From Schizochytrium sp. TIO01 (taxonomy: Eukaryota; Sar; Bigyra; Thraustochytrida; Thraustochytriidae): a stretch of DNA of 64,000 bases. Where the stretch lies: NCBI GenBank assembly GCA_004764695.1, contig SMSO01000032.1, positions 4,074,983 to 4,138,982 of the forward strand, given 5' to 3'. The position numbers were made by a program, and so were the translations under genes. The notes beneath the pieces were generated by a model. The model did not search any database, was not told where the DNA came from, and saw only the letters and a program-made list of their open reading frames with translations. Position 1 is the first letter of the stretch. The number at the start of each line of letters is the position of its first letter. Below are positions 22,353 through 32,900 of this stretch, piece after piece.

Positions 22353-25300
22353 CTACCTCCGCTTGCGTCCGATCTTAAATTCTTTCGTGATAAATCGTCT
22401 CAAAGAAGGTAAGCGGTTGTAGAGTTCCTCTGGTACCATGAGAAGGAGTCGTCTCGTACGTTTCAACTCATTGTCGAGACTTCTGATGATACCGCGAACA
22501 AGGAAGAAGTAAACCCCAAATGTCATGGAAAGGTAAACAGCCAAAATAACATGCCGCGTTGTCCTATCCGAAGTTAGTTGAGAGGTCACCTCACTCACGT
22601 ACAGTTTTACAGACGTTGTAAACTGGACTTGCAAGAAGTTTTCTTCAAGCTTCAAGAGTTCTTGTAAGGTCGAAGACAAAATGGTCTGATTGACGAGAGA
22701 CTCTGATCTGTTCATAGGAGCTAAAACGTTCATTTCTTCGTTGAGTTCTTGGAGAAATTGTCGAGTTGCATCGAGCACCCCCCCTGCTACAACTCCGTGT
22801 CGATATTCTTCACAGACAGTGATATTGTCTCCGGGCCAGTTATAACAGCCATTTTCCAAAAGGAGGACAATCTGAAGTGGGTCATTGTTGGACTGCAGGA
22901 GTCCATTGCTAGTATCCTTGTTATTCGAGCTTCCTTCAAATAAAACATGCATCACATGTTTGAACATTGCGCTTGTCTGTGATACATTTTGGAGAGTAGC
23001 GGCATATGTGGGACCAGCACTCATCTCCGTCCCAGCAAGATAAACAAAAAGTATATGTTTTAAGAGTCGTAGGGTTGCTCTTCGCAGTCCAGAATAATTT
23101 ACTGATGTGGGTACCTGGAGTAGATAGCCAATGTTGAGATAGAAACCCAGTGTATAATTAAATACGTAGAAGATGAATGCCGCAAGCGCCGGCACAGCCA
23201 TCTTAGCCAAAATTTTAAGCTGCGCAACCATGTCTGAGCGTGCATGCCGAAGTCGAGATTCTAATCGACCATCTGTATCCTGACGCTCCAAAGGAACAAC
23301 AATAGATGTATTAGCCTGCTGCAAAGCCCGACGCCTGCGAATTGCAGATCGAATATTGTTAATACGAGCAAGAAAATTGAGATATACTCGTACAAATACA
23401 CGCAAGCATCCTCGAAAAGCGTCAGTTGGAACTATGTATTCTTCTCCCCAATCATCTTCCTCATAACGATCTTCCATGACCCATCCAACGAACGTATTTG
23501 GATCAAAGTTTGACGTACGAGAGTCCGAGTGTTTTCTCTCAGAACTCTTCTCAAAACCTTTGCCACTATCACCACCATTCTCTTCTTCAGTTACCTCTTT
23601 GATTGACATCGTGGCCCCTACATTCTCCACTGTTTGAACTCGTGCCGCGGCTTGAACTAGGCGAAGTTCAGCTTCTTTCTTAGGACTACGTTTGGCAGCC
23701 TTCTTAGAAGATTCTTTATCTGAGTTATTCTTACGCTCAGCGTCCCACGACGAATTGCCACCAAGTTGACTTTCAAGCACTTCATTTGCAACTTCATGCA
23801 CCTCAAGAAGACGTTTCCGGCAGCGAACCGAGATTGTTGAGATAGATTTAGGAGGAATCGACTTTAGGACCTCCAAGACCTCCATTTTGTTTCGCTCTAC
23901 TAGCTTTACCAATGGCCAAATAAAATATGCGAGTAATAAAATCTGCATAAAACTCGAAACGCCCATTGAAATCCAAAAGAACGGAATCAAGCTCTGAATC
24001 TCACTCTGGGCTAGGTCCTGAAAAAGAAACGTTGTTCTATTTACAATGTCCAGATAGGAGTCAGTGTCATATATTTGAGTGAGTAACATGTGCACGTTGA
24101 CATTGTCAATAGTGAATTCCTCCAAAGGTGTATTAATCAAAGTTGCTGCAGCACCAGCAATGATACTTGTTGCATCGTACATCGTCGTGTGGATATCAGA
24201 GCTTTCACTGTTACTGAGAACGCTTAGCTGTACTCCTTTGCTACCATAGACCCCTTGCAGATCTGTAGACATGTCCCTCATACTGAAAGCAATTTGTTCA
24301 ATTTCTCTGAGACTATCAAGGTTTGAACTAAGTTCCTCACGAAGATAACTCTCTGAAATGGTCTCAGGAAGAACAATGCCAAGGTTTTTCAACATTAGTA
24401 GATGCGTACAGTAAGCCAATGATATAGTGTTGAATCGTCGGTATCCAGCTCGATTCAGGAAGGTTACCTCACTCGCAAAGTTTTCAAGATTTCGTTCTTG
24501 AATAACATAGTACACAATCGAGAAAAGCAAGACTACCATGAGGCAAATGACATAGACAACACTTAATCGTTGTAACTGAGGCGACATCTTCTTTCCTGTA
24601 CCTTCTGCTTGCAAGAGTCGTCGGAGGTACATCCCTGCTACCGTCGACTGCGAGCCAGCGGATTCTTTTGACCCAACAGAACTACCAGACTTTGACCCTG
24701 GCGATTTTGGGTTAGCTTTCGTGAGGTTTGCTTCACCAAGTGCAAGTGAGGTATTCAGGTAAGTTAGCTTGTCACCACCTTCTTCTTCCAAATTATCTGA
24801 GACCTCTGAGATTCCATCCGAGTCTATCGAATTAGAATCCATTCCGTTTGTATCTGAACTGCCACGGCGGGATGGCATCAGCTGAGCTGCAAGCTTAGTT
24901 ACTACACGTATGGTAATTTTATCCATGCTAAACCCTTCATAGTCGAATGATTCAACTTTCATTTCAATAACATCTAGCTCATCCACAAACTCTTCACGAA
25001 GATTTGCAAACTGACATTTCACAAACCCGCCTGAGAGTAAGCATTGATCAACAACCAACTCAGGATCTTCAATGATGTCTTTTAGATCAATTGATGACCC
25101 AAAAAGCATGTTGTGCATGTCTAGAAGGGTCGTGAACTTTTCGAGCAAGAAAGAACCTGCATCTGACGCTGCAATAATTCGGCCACCCTCATAGTCCTTG
25201 GAAAAGAGGAAAAAGCCTTGGTTGGCAATATCTTCACCAAAACCAAACTGTGCATCCTTGAGTGACTGTTCATCAGGAACAAAGGACAGAAACATAGTGA

Positions 25301-27659
25301 AGGTAATTCCATCAGTGGTATAAGGGGATAGCTGCATCGTAACTTGGAAACAGTCCTTTCTCGACGAAATACAAAATGTTGTGATCTTTTTACCGAAGAG
25401 GGGGGACTTGCCCTCAAGGAAAAACATACTCACAATGCCCTTTAGATGACTTGAAAATGGTGGAACCAAATACTCCATGACTGTTCGTCCAATCAACTTT
25501 TGACTGACGTTCTGCAGGACGTATGCTGCATCTGAGTTCACGTAGGATATTTCACCAAAGCCAGATCCATGTTGAGTTGCTTCACTGATTTCAAATACTA
25601 CCACTGGCTCAAACTTATGCAGGGACTTCTCATCTCCAGTGTGAGCACCGCGATCTTCATCAAATGAAATTGCTCTTGACATTGCATGTTGCCCTGCAGT
25701 CCGATCATTCACGACATCGTTTAAAAACCCACTATAGAGCCGAAGAACACGGGCTTGCTTTGGCTGGAGACGTGTTAGGCGCAAATATGCTGCTTGTGCT
25801 TTTGCAGAGTACTCAGCGACAACTTTTGCGAGAGACTGAACTCTTGACATATCCGGATGTGACACTGATAATTCGTTCCAGAATTCGAGGAGATGATAGC
25901 AGGATTGACGGTCATAATTCTTTGCCTCCCGTTCGTACTTTTCGCTTGCGACGAAGGAAACAACTTCTTTTCCAGTTGATACATTGTGCTTGATTTCTGA
26001 CTGCAACTTAATAAGACCAAACTCTAGATCAAACCAAGGCTTACGACGAACAGCTATAAGGATTGCTTTCCTACTCAGCACTACGCCCTGCTCTTTTTCA
26101 AAAAATGTTTTGAAGAAATAGATCATGAACATAGGAAGTTGTGCTGAGGTTGGATACTGAGAAATGGCGCTCTCATAGAGTTTTTGGACCTTGTTCAGAA
26201 CTCGGTCTTGTTTTCTTCTGCGATGGCCCGCATTTCGATCCTCATGAGCATCCAAAGTTTGGTTAGCATTGGAGAACATAGGCTTGCTCTCATCATCATC
26301 ACTCTCATCCTCACTGCTGTCTGGATCTCCATCTATGTCTTTGTTTAAAACTTCGTTATCTTTCAGAAGCGGGTTTACTAATGAAGCTCGATGGCTCTCT
26401 TTAGCAAAAAGCGGATGGTGGTCACGTAAATAAGTACGTATTTTGAGCTCAAACTCATATGCATTCTTTAGGCGGTAGATCGGCTTCTTTGTCAAGCTGC
26501 GCTTTCGAAATTCCAATGTAAATAAGGTCAAAGGAATCACAAGAACTACACCTGCAACTAAGGCGACTGAGACGTCTAGAGAAGCCGTGTCAGACTCCGG
26601 AGATACCACAACTTTAATCCAGCGGATAAACATTGTGCAAGAAAACCACAGTAAAGTTGTCGAAGTTGCACCAGCCAGAGCATTCATTCTGTAGTGGTAA
26701 TAAGGTTGATACCAAATGAAGAGATAAGCTAGAGCAGACGCAAAAAACATAAGGACTGCATGGCGACTGAATTCTGCTGGAGTCGAGTTACGTAACGAAG
26801 AATTAATATCCCAAACTGAATGAACTGCAGAAAGAACGATTTTCGATAAAATGTTAAACACTGTGATTCGAGTGTGAGCTGACGCATGTGGAGAGTCCGA
26901 GGTGAGAATAGGATCAAAATATGTCGAACCAATTGCAAGGGCGAGCAATATGTAGAATGCTGATAAAACAAAGACTAGCGGTTGCCAGGCCGAACAATTT
27001 AAGTCAAAGTTGGAGCAACTGAACATCAAAGCTAGAAGCTGAATTGTTGGAATGAAAGCTAAACCAATGAGCACAGATGCCTGCAAGCGTAACATCTTAA
27101 TTGGCCATAGAACATTGAATGTGTTTGACCAGCCGTAAGCAACATACAGAGCATTCGAGAGTATTAAGATAACAGCACTGACGGTCAAGTACAAACATAT
27201 TTCGTATCCTAGGAGATAAATAAGCAAATTACTGACATCAGAAAAGAAGACTATGGTCTGCACAATGTTACTTGAGTCAGGAATGTTTCCAGTTGCAGCA
27301 TTTAAGTCGCCAGAGTCAAGCAAAGGTGATAGAGCAAATGTAAAAAGCTGGATACTCTCAATAACAATACTTAGCTGAGCTGACGAATGTGACTTACTAC
27401 ATTCGCGAGAAAGAAGTAGTAACACTCCTGCTGCAGCATCCTTCGCATGCGTGTATGTTTTTTCTAACCAATCAAAGAAGCTCTCTTGCTTGCCAACTTT
27501 GTGTAAAGTATCCCCTGATGATGACGTCAAGGCGGTGTCGCTGCCATCCTGTGCAGCAGCTGCAACGTTTGATTCGCTATCTACATCAGTACCATCGTTG
27601 CTCTGGGTCGGCATATTGTCCTCCTCTGAGTTAATTCTGCGTCGCATCACTCCAGACAT
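22353..27659 (-). CDS. Giant Tmc-type (tiny macrocysts B/C-like) membrane protein with PAS domain
   Basis: An intronless protein of 1768 residues; the start is the ATG at 27659 (the frame opens slightly upstream only with GTG). Order: an acidic N-terminus, then the conserved WLEKTYTHAKDAAAGVLLLL entry segment. About eight membrane helices follow (residues about 75-400). A cytoplasmic region with TPR-like helices comes next (about 490-560 and 625-665; VLRLYSGFLND). Then comes a PAS domain (about 685-800; YVNSDAAYVLQ, LIGRTVMEYLVPPFSSH). A membrane helix at about 1030, a lumenal four-helix-like part and a second helix at about 1225-1250 follow. Then there is a long charged linker (about 1270-1470), a helix at about 1490, a second lumenal part, and a last helix ending in RRTRRLLLMVPEEL. 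Tmc proteins are known from Dictyostelium and ciliates and their function is poorly defined. A membrane sensor role is inferred. It is paralogous to the gene at 29911. Confidence 0.8.
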   Translation of the reverse strand: MSGVMRRRINSEEDNMPTQSNDGTDVDSESNVAAAAQDGSDTALTSSSGDTLHKVGKQESFFDWLEKTYTHAKDAAAGVLLLLSRECSKSHSSAQLSIVIESIQLFTFALSPLLDSGDLNAATGNIPDSSNIVQTIVFFSDVSNLLIYLLGYEICLYLTVSAVILILSNALYVAYGWSNTFNVLWPIKMLRLQASVLIGLAFIPTIQLLALMFSCSNFDLNCSAWQPLVFVLSAFYILLALAIGSTYFDPILTSDSPHASAHTRITVFNILSKIVLSAVHSVWDINSSLRNSTPAEFSRHAVLMFFASALAYLFIWYQPYYHYRMNALAGATSTTLLWFSCTMFIRWIKVVVSPESDTASLDVSVALVAGVVLVIPLTLFTLEFRKRSLTKKPIYRLKNAYEFELKIRTYLRDHHPLFAKESHRASLVNPLLKDNEVLNKDIDGDPDSSEDESDDDESKPMFSNANQTLDAHEDRNAGHRRRKQDRVLNKVQKLYESAISQYPTSAQLPMFMIYFFKTFFEKEQGVVLSRKAILIAVRRKPWFDLEFGLIKLQSEIKHNVSTGKEVVSFVASEKYEREAKNYDRQSCYHLLEFWNELSVSHPDMSRVQSLAKVVAEYSAKAQAAYLRLTRLQPKQARVLRLYSGFLNDVVNDRTAGQHAMSRAISFDEDRGAHTGDEKSLHKFEPVVVFEISEATQHGSGFGEISYVNSDAAYVLQNVSQKLIGRTVMEYLVPPFSSHLKGIVSMFFLEGKSPLFGKKITTFCISSRKDCFQVTMQLSPYTTDGITFTMFLSFVPDEQSLKDAQFGFGEDIANQGFFLFSKDYEGGRIIAASDAGSFLLEKFTTLLDMHNMLFGSSIDLKDIIEDPELVVDQCLLSGGFVKCQFANLREEFVDELDVIEMKVESFDYEGFSMDKITIRVVTKLAAQLMPSRRGSSDTNGMDSNSIDSDGISEVSDNLEEEGGDKLTYLNTSLALGEANLTKANPKSPGSKSGSSVGSKESAGSQSTVAGMYLRRLLQAEGTGKKMSPQLQRLSVVYVICLMVVLLFSIVYYVIQERNLENFASEVTFLNRAGYRRFNTISLAYCTHLLMLKNLGIVLPETISESYLREELSSNLDSLREIEQIAFSMRDMSTDLQGVYGSKGVQLSVLSNSESSDIHTTMYDATSIIAGAAATLINTPLEEFTIDNVNVHMLLTQIYDTDSYLDIVNRTTFLFQDLAQSEIQSLIPFFWISMGVSSFMQILLLAYFIWPLVKLVERNKMEVLEVLKSIPPKSISTISVRCRKRLLEVHEVANEVLESQLGGNSSWDAERKNNSDKESSKKAAKRSPKKEAELRLVQAAARVQTVENVGATMSIKEVTEEENGGDSGKGFEKSSERKHSDSRTSNFDPNTFVGWVMEDRYEEDDWGEEYIVPTDAFRGCLRVFVRVYLNFLARINNIRSAIRRRRALQQANTSIVVPLERQDTDGRLESRLRHARSDMVAQLKILAKMAVPALAAFIFYVFNYTLGFYLNIGYLLQVPTSVNYSGLRRATLRLLKHILFVYLAGTEMSAGPTYAATLQNVSQTSAMFKHVMHVLFEGSSNNKDTSNGLLQSNNDPLQIVLLLENGCYNWPGDNITVCEEYRHGVVAGGVLDATRQFLQELNEEMNVLAPMNRSESLVNQTILSSTLQELLKLEENFLQVQFTTSVKLYVSEVTSQLTSDRTTRHVILAVYLSMTFGVYFFLVRGIIRSLDNELKRTRRLLLMVPEELYNRLPSLRRFITKEFKIGRKRR

Positions 27660-29910
27660 CCCCGGCTCCTGCACGCAGGAACCAAAGGAAAGAGCTTATG
27701 CGAGCAGACCTTGCCAGAACTACTTGTCTTTGGTTATGATATTTAGACAGAAGCACATAAATAAGCTGGTTTGGACCTTTTCAGAGGAATACTATATACC
27801 CTACATCACTTTAACTTCATACTCGCTCTTTCTTTTCGCATTTAACAGTTCGGATACTAGAATGCTACCCCATAAGAATGCGATAACTCAATACTTTACT
27901 AATCAACAATTTGCACGTTAGAGTTTGGAAGCAAGGTGGGCTGTCGTCCCAATCATACCTCTCCACAGCAACAGTCATGACACGTTTAACCTAAACCCAC
28001 TCTTATAGTTTTTGGAAACCCTCGGATCTTAGTTCTCTGAGTCCAGAATCACAACTCATGTTTCAATGTTTTTTTTTGTTTTTTTGTTTTTTTCATTTAG
28101 AAACTTCTTCATTTTTGCATAGGGAAAGAACCGTTGAATTCGAGTAAAGAGAACATATTTGTTTATGGCTTGATTACTGCAACTAAAGCTATCAGTGTTC
28201 AGAAAACGTTCATCACAATCGCCCAGGTGCTCGCGTGTTCATTAATTGTTTAAACTTCCATTGCGAGGCGCCTGGCTCTTAGCTTTAGCCATCCTAGCGC
28301 TTGCAAACAAGCACGCATAATCATGATAGACTCTCTTTGTTCTGATATTAAAAAAATAGTTGATGTTCTATCACACAGCATACGAGCTTTCATAAAAATT
28401 TATGAACTTGGGGTAAGTGTAATGAGCTCGAAGAGGTACACTAGAGTACCCAGATGAATTCATTGAATTGAACAGATAAAGTTCTGAAATAATACTTTGG
28501 TACTAGTTGACACTTTGATTGTATCAGCAAGTTTCATTTTCCGTTATTGGCAATGTTGGGTTTGCCTTATGTCTATAAACCTTATTAAAAGGGAAAAAAG
28601 AAACCGCCGTCTATAGACACCCCTAATAGATTATCCGTTAAATCTCTTCGAGCTCAAGACCTGAATTAACATTTAGTATATAATACATTAAACGAAGAAA
28701 CGGTTTAGCAAGGCACGGAAACGGGGCTTGCCATTCTACATCGATACAATGTATGAGTGTATACAGCGACACCAGTAGCCTCTCTACGGCAACCATGCAC
28801 CTCTTTTTTTCGCAGTTTCTATTTATTTATTTATTTATTGGTTTGAGGTAAACCATCCCTCAGCTCCTTGCAAGTCTGTTTTTGTTTTGTTTTGTTTTTT
28901 ATAATTAAATAAAACAATATATGATAGTCAATTAAATAGCTATTCTACTAATCCTATATATTTGACAAATTAATTATATAGATTAAAAATATTTTAAAAT
29001 TGTTTTGCAATAAAGTTGAATCACTGGTAGATAGGAATAATGATTGAATTCAAATTTACATGTTGTACACAAGGATCGACAGTTTTTATGGAAGAATTTA
29101 AGGTTCAATTTAGGTTCATTGACGCACTATATGTCACCATTCCCTAACACCACAAGTAAGAGAGAGGCTGGTAAGTAAACAGTACATTCAAGATTGGAGT
29201 GGTCGGTAAATTCCCTCTATGTGACCGTTAAATATCAATACGAGGGATAATTTGATGCCAATGACTGTAGTATAGCCGTTACGATGCGAAGAAGAAACTG
29301 TCTATCTAGTAGATCGGTTATGTCTTATATCGGTATCGCGAATCCTATGAAAGATTTTCTTCTTCAGCACAAATGGTAACTCTAGGGCTTAAATCTGATA
29401 TTCATGAATATTCTGAATTACATTTTTTCTGTGTTTGAAGACAATTTTTTATTGAAGATTTAAGTAATATTTGACCTAGTAAAGTATAAGTCGATGCTAG
29501 TTCATGTTATCTGTTGTTCTCTTTTCGTTTTCTTCTGTCTTCGTATTCATGATGTAGGTAGTTTCTAAATATTAAAATATTAGGATTGCATATATTGCAG
29601 CATAACATCGAACGACAGTGCTGCTTGCAAGTCCCAAACATTTTGACGAGCCCGCTCTTGAGCCGGACGATAGGCTCGTTGAGCTGAGGCAGAGGCTCCC
29701 CTCCCCGCGCTACAGAATACCGGCGGCGTCTGAACGTCATTGGCTCGTGCTAGCCCAGTATTGTCTGCTGCAACTTTTGGTTAGAAGACTTTCATACAAA
29801 AAAAGGAACAGTCTGAAGCTTCAGCATAAGGCTGTAAAGCAAGGAATAGACAGGCAGGCCAGCAGTGAGACAAACTATTCCGGGCAACTTGACCCATATA
29901 GTATAACAAA
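27660..29910. other. Divergent promoter region between the two Tmc-type genes
   Basis: It is 2.25 kb of AT-rich DNA with T-runs at about 28068-28096 and a TTTA repeat at 28820-28839. Near 29640-29760, just upstream of the plus-strand gene, GC content rises and an ATTGG (inverted CCAAT) motif occurs at about 29742. That suggests a promoter. No gene is supported. Confidence 0.5.
28820..28839. repeat. TTTA tetranucleotide repeat
   Basis: Five tandem TTTA units in the intergenic region between the Tmc-type genes. Confidence 0.8.
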
Positions 29911-32900
29911 ATGGACGACGAGATTGCCTCTGAACTCATGCTCCATGCTGACGATAATGACAATGAAATCTTTGAGCAAGGCCCATTTTCTAAGAAACAG
30001 GATTCAAGCGACGCAGAGGACACTTGGGCAGAGTTTCTCGAAAAATCCTATTACAAAGCTAAAGATTTAGCAATTGGCGTCTTGTTACTCTTATCTGAGC
30101 AAAATGGTATTTCAATTTTTTCAACAAAAGCGGGCATATCTCTCATGACATTACAGTCCATCACTTACGTACTGACGCCACTGGCTCAGGGGGATATTTC
30201 TTCAGAGGACTCAATTCGTCTCTTCCTGTCTTCTATCGTATACTATGCCAATTTGACACATGTGCTGATTGCTGCAATCTCTTTCCGGGTGCTTTGTTAC
30301 ATGGTTCTTGCAGCAGTCTTCCTCACTTTTGGTCTCTCTATCTTTGTAAGCTATCGCAAACTTTCAGGAGCAAACAATGCTGGGACATGGTCAGTGAAAT
30401 TACTTCGACGAACAGCTACATTCATGGGCGGCGTTGCATGGATGCCCATGAACGATGTCTTTGTTACAGTAGTTCTTGCTGGTGACGCTACGACAGTAGG
30501 TGCGACATCTGGCGTTCGAATTTTGAGTGCAGTACTTTACTTCATCTTCCTAACATGTGTATTGGTGACAGTTAGCACAACCTACGACCCACTCCTCACT
30601 TCTGAATCTGCCATGGCATGCGCCCATACCCGAATTTCAGTGCTGGAACGGGTTGTGATGTGGGTGTGGAGTACTTCAAGTACATGCTGGTCTATCTATT
30701 CATTGTATGATGATACAACTTTGGAAATGATTCGAATGCTTTTCCTGTTTGCGTCAAGTTTCATTTTCGCTTATTTGTTCATCTACTATCAACCGTTTTA
30801 CAAGCGAACAGTAAATCGCTGGCATGCTGTAAGCCATATGTTGATTATGTGGTTTAGCATTGGTATGTTGGTGCGCTCACTAAAAAGTTACATTCTCAAC
30901 ATCGAGCTTACCTATTCGGACTTTGATGCCGCAGTTCTAATTGTATTTGGGGTACCACTAATACCCCCTCTTACTCACTTTCTAATGCACAATCGAATCC
31001 GAAAGTTATGCCAAACAGATACATTTCGCATTCGCAATGCTTTCGAGCTGGAGTTGAAAATGCGTACATATCTTTTTGACAATCACCCTACCCTTCGCGA
31101 TGATCCTGAGAAATTTCAAGCTCACAAAGATAGTCTCATTTCAAATGAGCTTGACATAAATGATGCAGTTACTATATACGAGGATTCTGGACTTGCCCAA
31201 TTATGGACTGGCAGTCAAAACAATACATCCAAATCTCAGAACAAACAGAATCCTTTTAATAACCAAGATCGAGAAGAAAGATTGGTTCTTAAACATGTCA
31301 GAAACGTCTATGAAGCTGCCATTGCACAGTATTCTTCATCAGCCATGGTCTGTATTTTTCAAATCCACTTCTATCTTTGCTTTTACCCCAATGAGCGTGG
31401 GACAATTCTCTCAAGGATGCCCTTAATAAAAGCGCGCAATAGAAAACCATACTTTGACCTTGATTTTCGTCTCTTTAAACTCTCAGCACGATTACAAGAG
31501 AACGTATCTACAGGAAGAGATGTGGTTTCTTTTGTCGCGAGTGAAAAGTGCGAACGTGAAGCTAGGTTGTTTGATCGCATGTCGTGTATTCAACTTCTCG
31601 AATTTTGGAAAGAATTTCAGAGCAAGACTCCCGACTTAAGACGTGTTCAAGAACTGAGCAAGCGTGTTTTTGAATACTTCAGCAAAGCTCAAAACTCATA
31701 TCTACGTTTAATCAAGCTCCAGCCAAAATCTGCGCGCCATTTAAATATGTATGGGTCATTTCTAAATGACATTCTTAACGATAAAGCTGGTGGAAGTAAA
31801 GTTTTATACCGCGCCGATGCACTAGAGGAAGAGCGTCAGAAAGGTCCTGTAAGGCATGGACGTAGTATTGACAATATCGGTGAGCGACTAGACCCTGTTC
31901 TAATTTTCGAAATCAATGACTATGGCTCTGAAGAAAGATCAAACTTTGGTGAAATTTCGTACGCAAACAATGATGCTGCATATCTTTTGAATTCTGTCAC
32001 ACATAAACTTGTTGGCCGCAACATCAAGGAATTTCTACTTCCTCCATTTTCGTCGCACATGCACCTCATTGTGGCACACTTTTTCAAAGAAGGATGGTCC
32101 CCCTTTTTTGGTAGAGCTGTGCGGACATTCATGATTACTTCACAGCAACACTTGCTTGAAGTGTCCATGCGTCTCGCACCCTATACCAATGATGGAGTGA
32201 AGTTTACAATCTTCATGAGCTTGAATCCTCTTGAAAACATCACAGAATCCGCAGCACAAGATGAACGTTGGTTCGGGTACATGATTGTAAATGCGACCCA
32301 CGACCAAGGCCGTATCCTTGGAGGGAATTTGGCTTGCTCACAGCTTTTGCAACGCTTCACACACTTGCGAGAAACAGACGCAAATTTATTAGGCACGTCA
32401 CTGGTTGCTGACGACATTATAGAAGATTTTTCCCAGCTTCGCTCTGAGTTGATTGCAGCAGGCGACTCTTGGACTGAAATCGATCTGACGAAAATCAAAG
32501 AGAGCTGGGAGAATCGAATTACCTCAATCACCTGTCAATTAAAGATTTATGAATACGAAGGAATGCAGCTTGACCGAGTTAGCATAGCAGTGACACTTCA
32601 GAGGCAACCTCGGAAAACGACATTTGTCACCTATCAGAACAGTAGCGATAATTTTGGCCTTTCGAGAGATTTCGATGAAGGTGTTGAGTCACCTGATGGA
32701 ATGCAAGCCGATGTGCAATCACCATCTTCTCAGGGATATGCAATGGGAGCGCGAGGTCGCTTCCCATCAAGGGCGCTTTCGTCTTATGCATCTACAGTAC
32801 CAGATAAACGAAACTCAAAAATGTCGGTCATGGGCGCGAATCGTTATGGTAGCGGAAAATCAGCATCTAGCGCTGGCACAGACGAGGGCGCAGCAACTGC

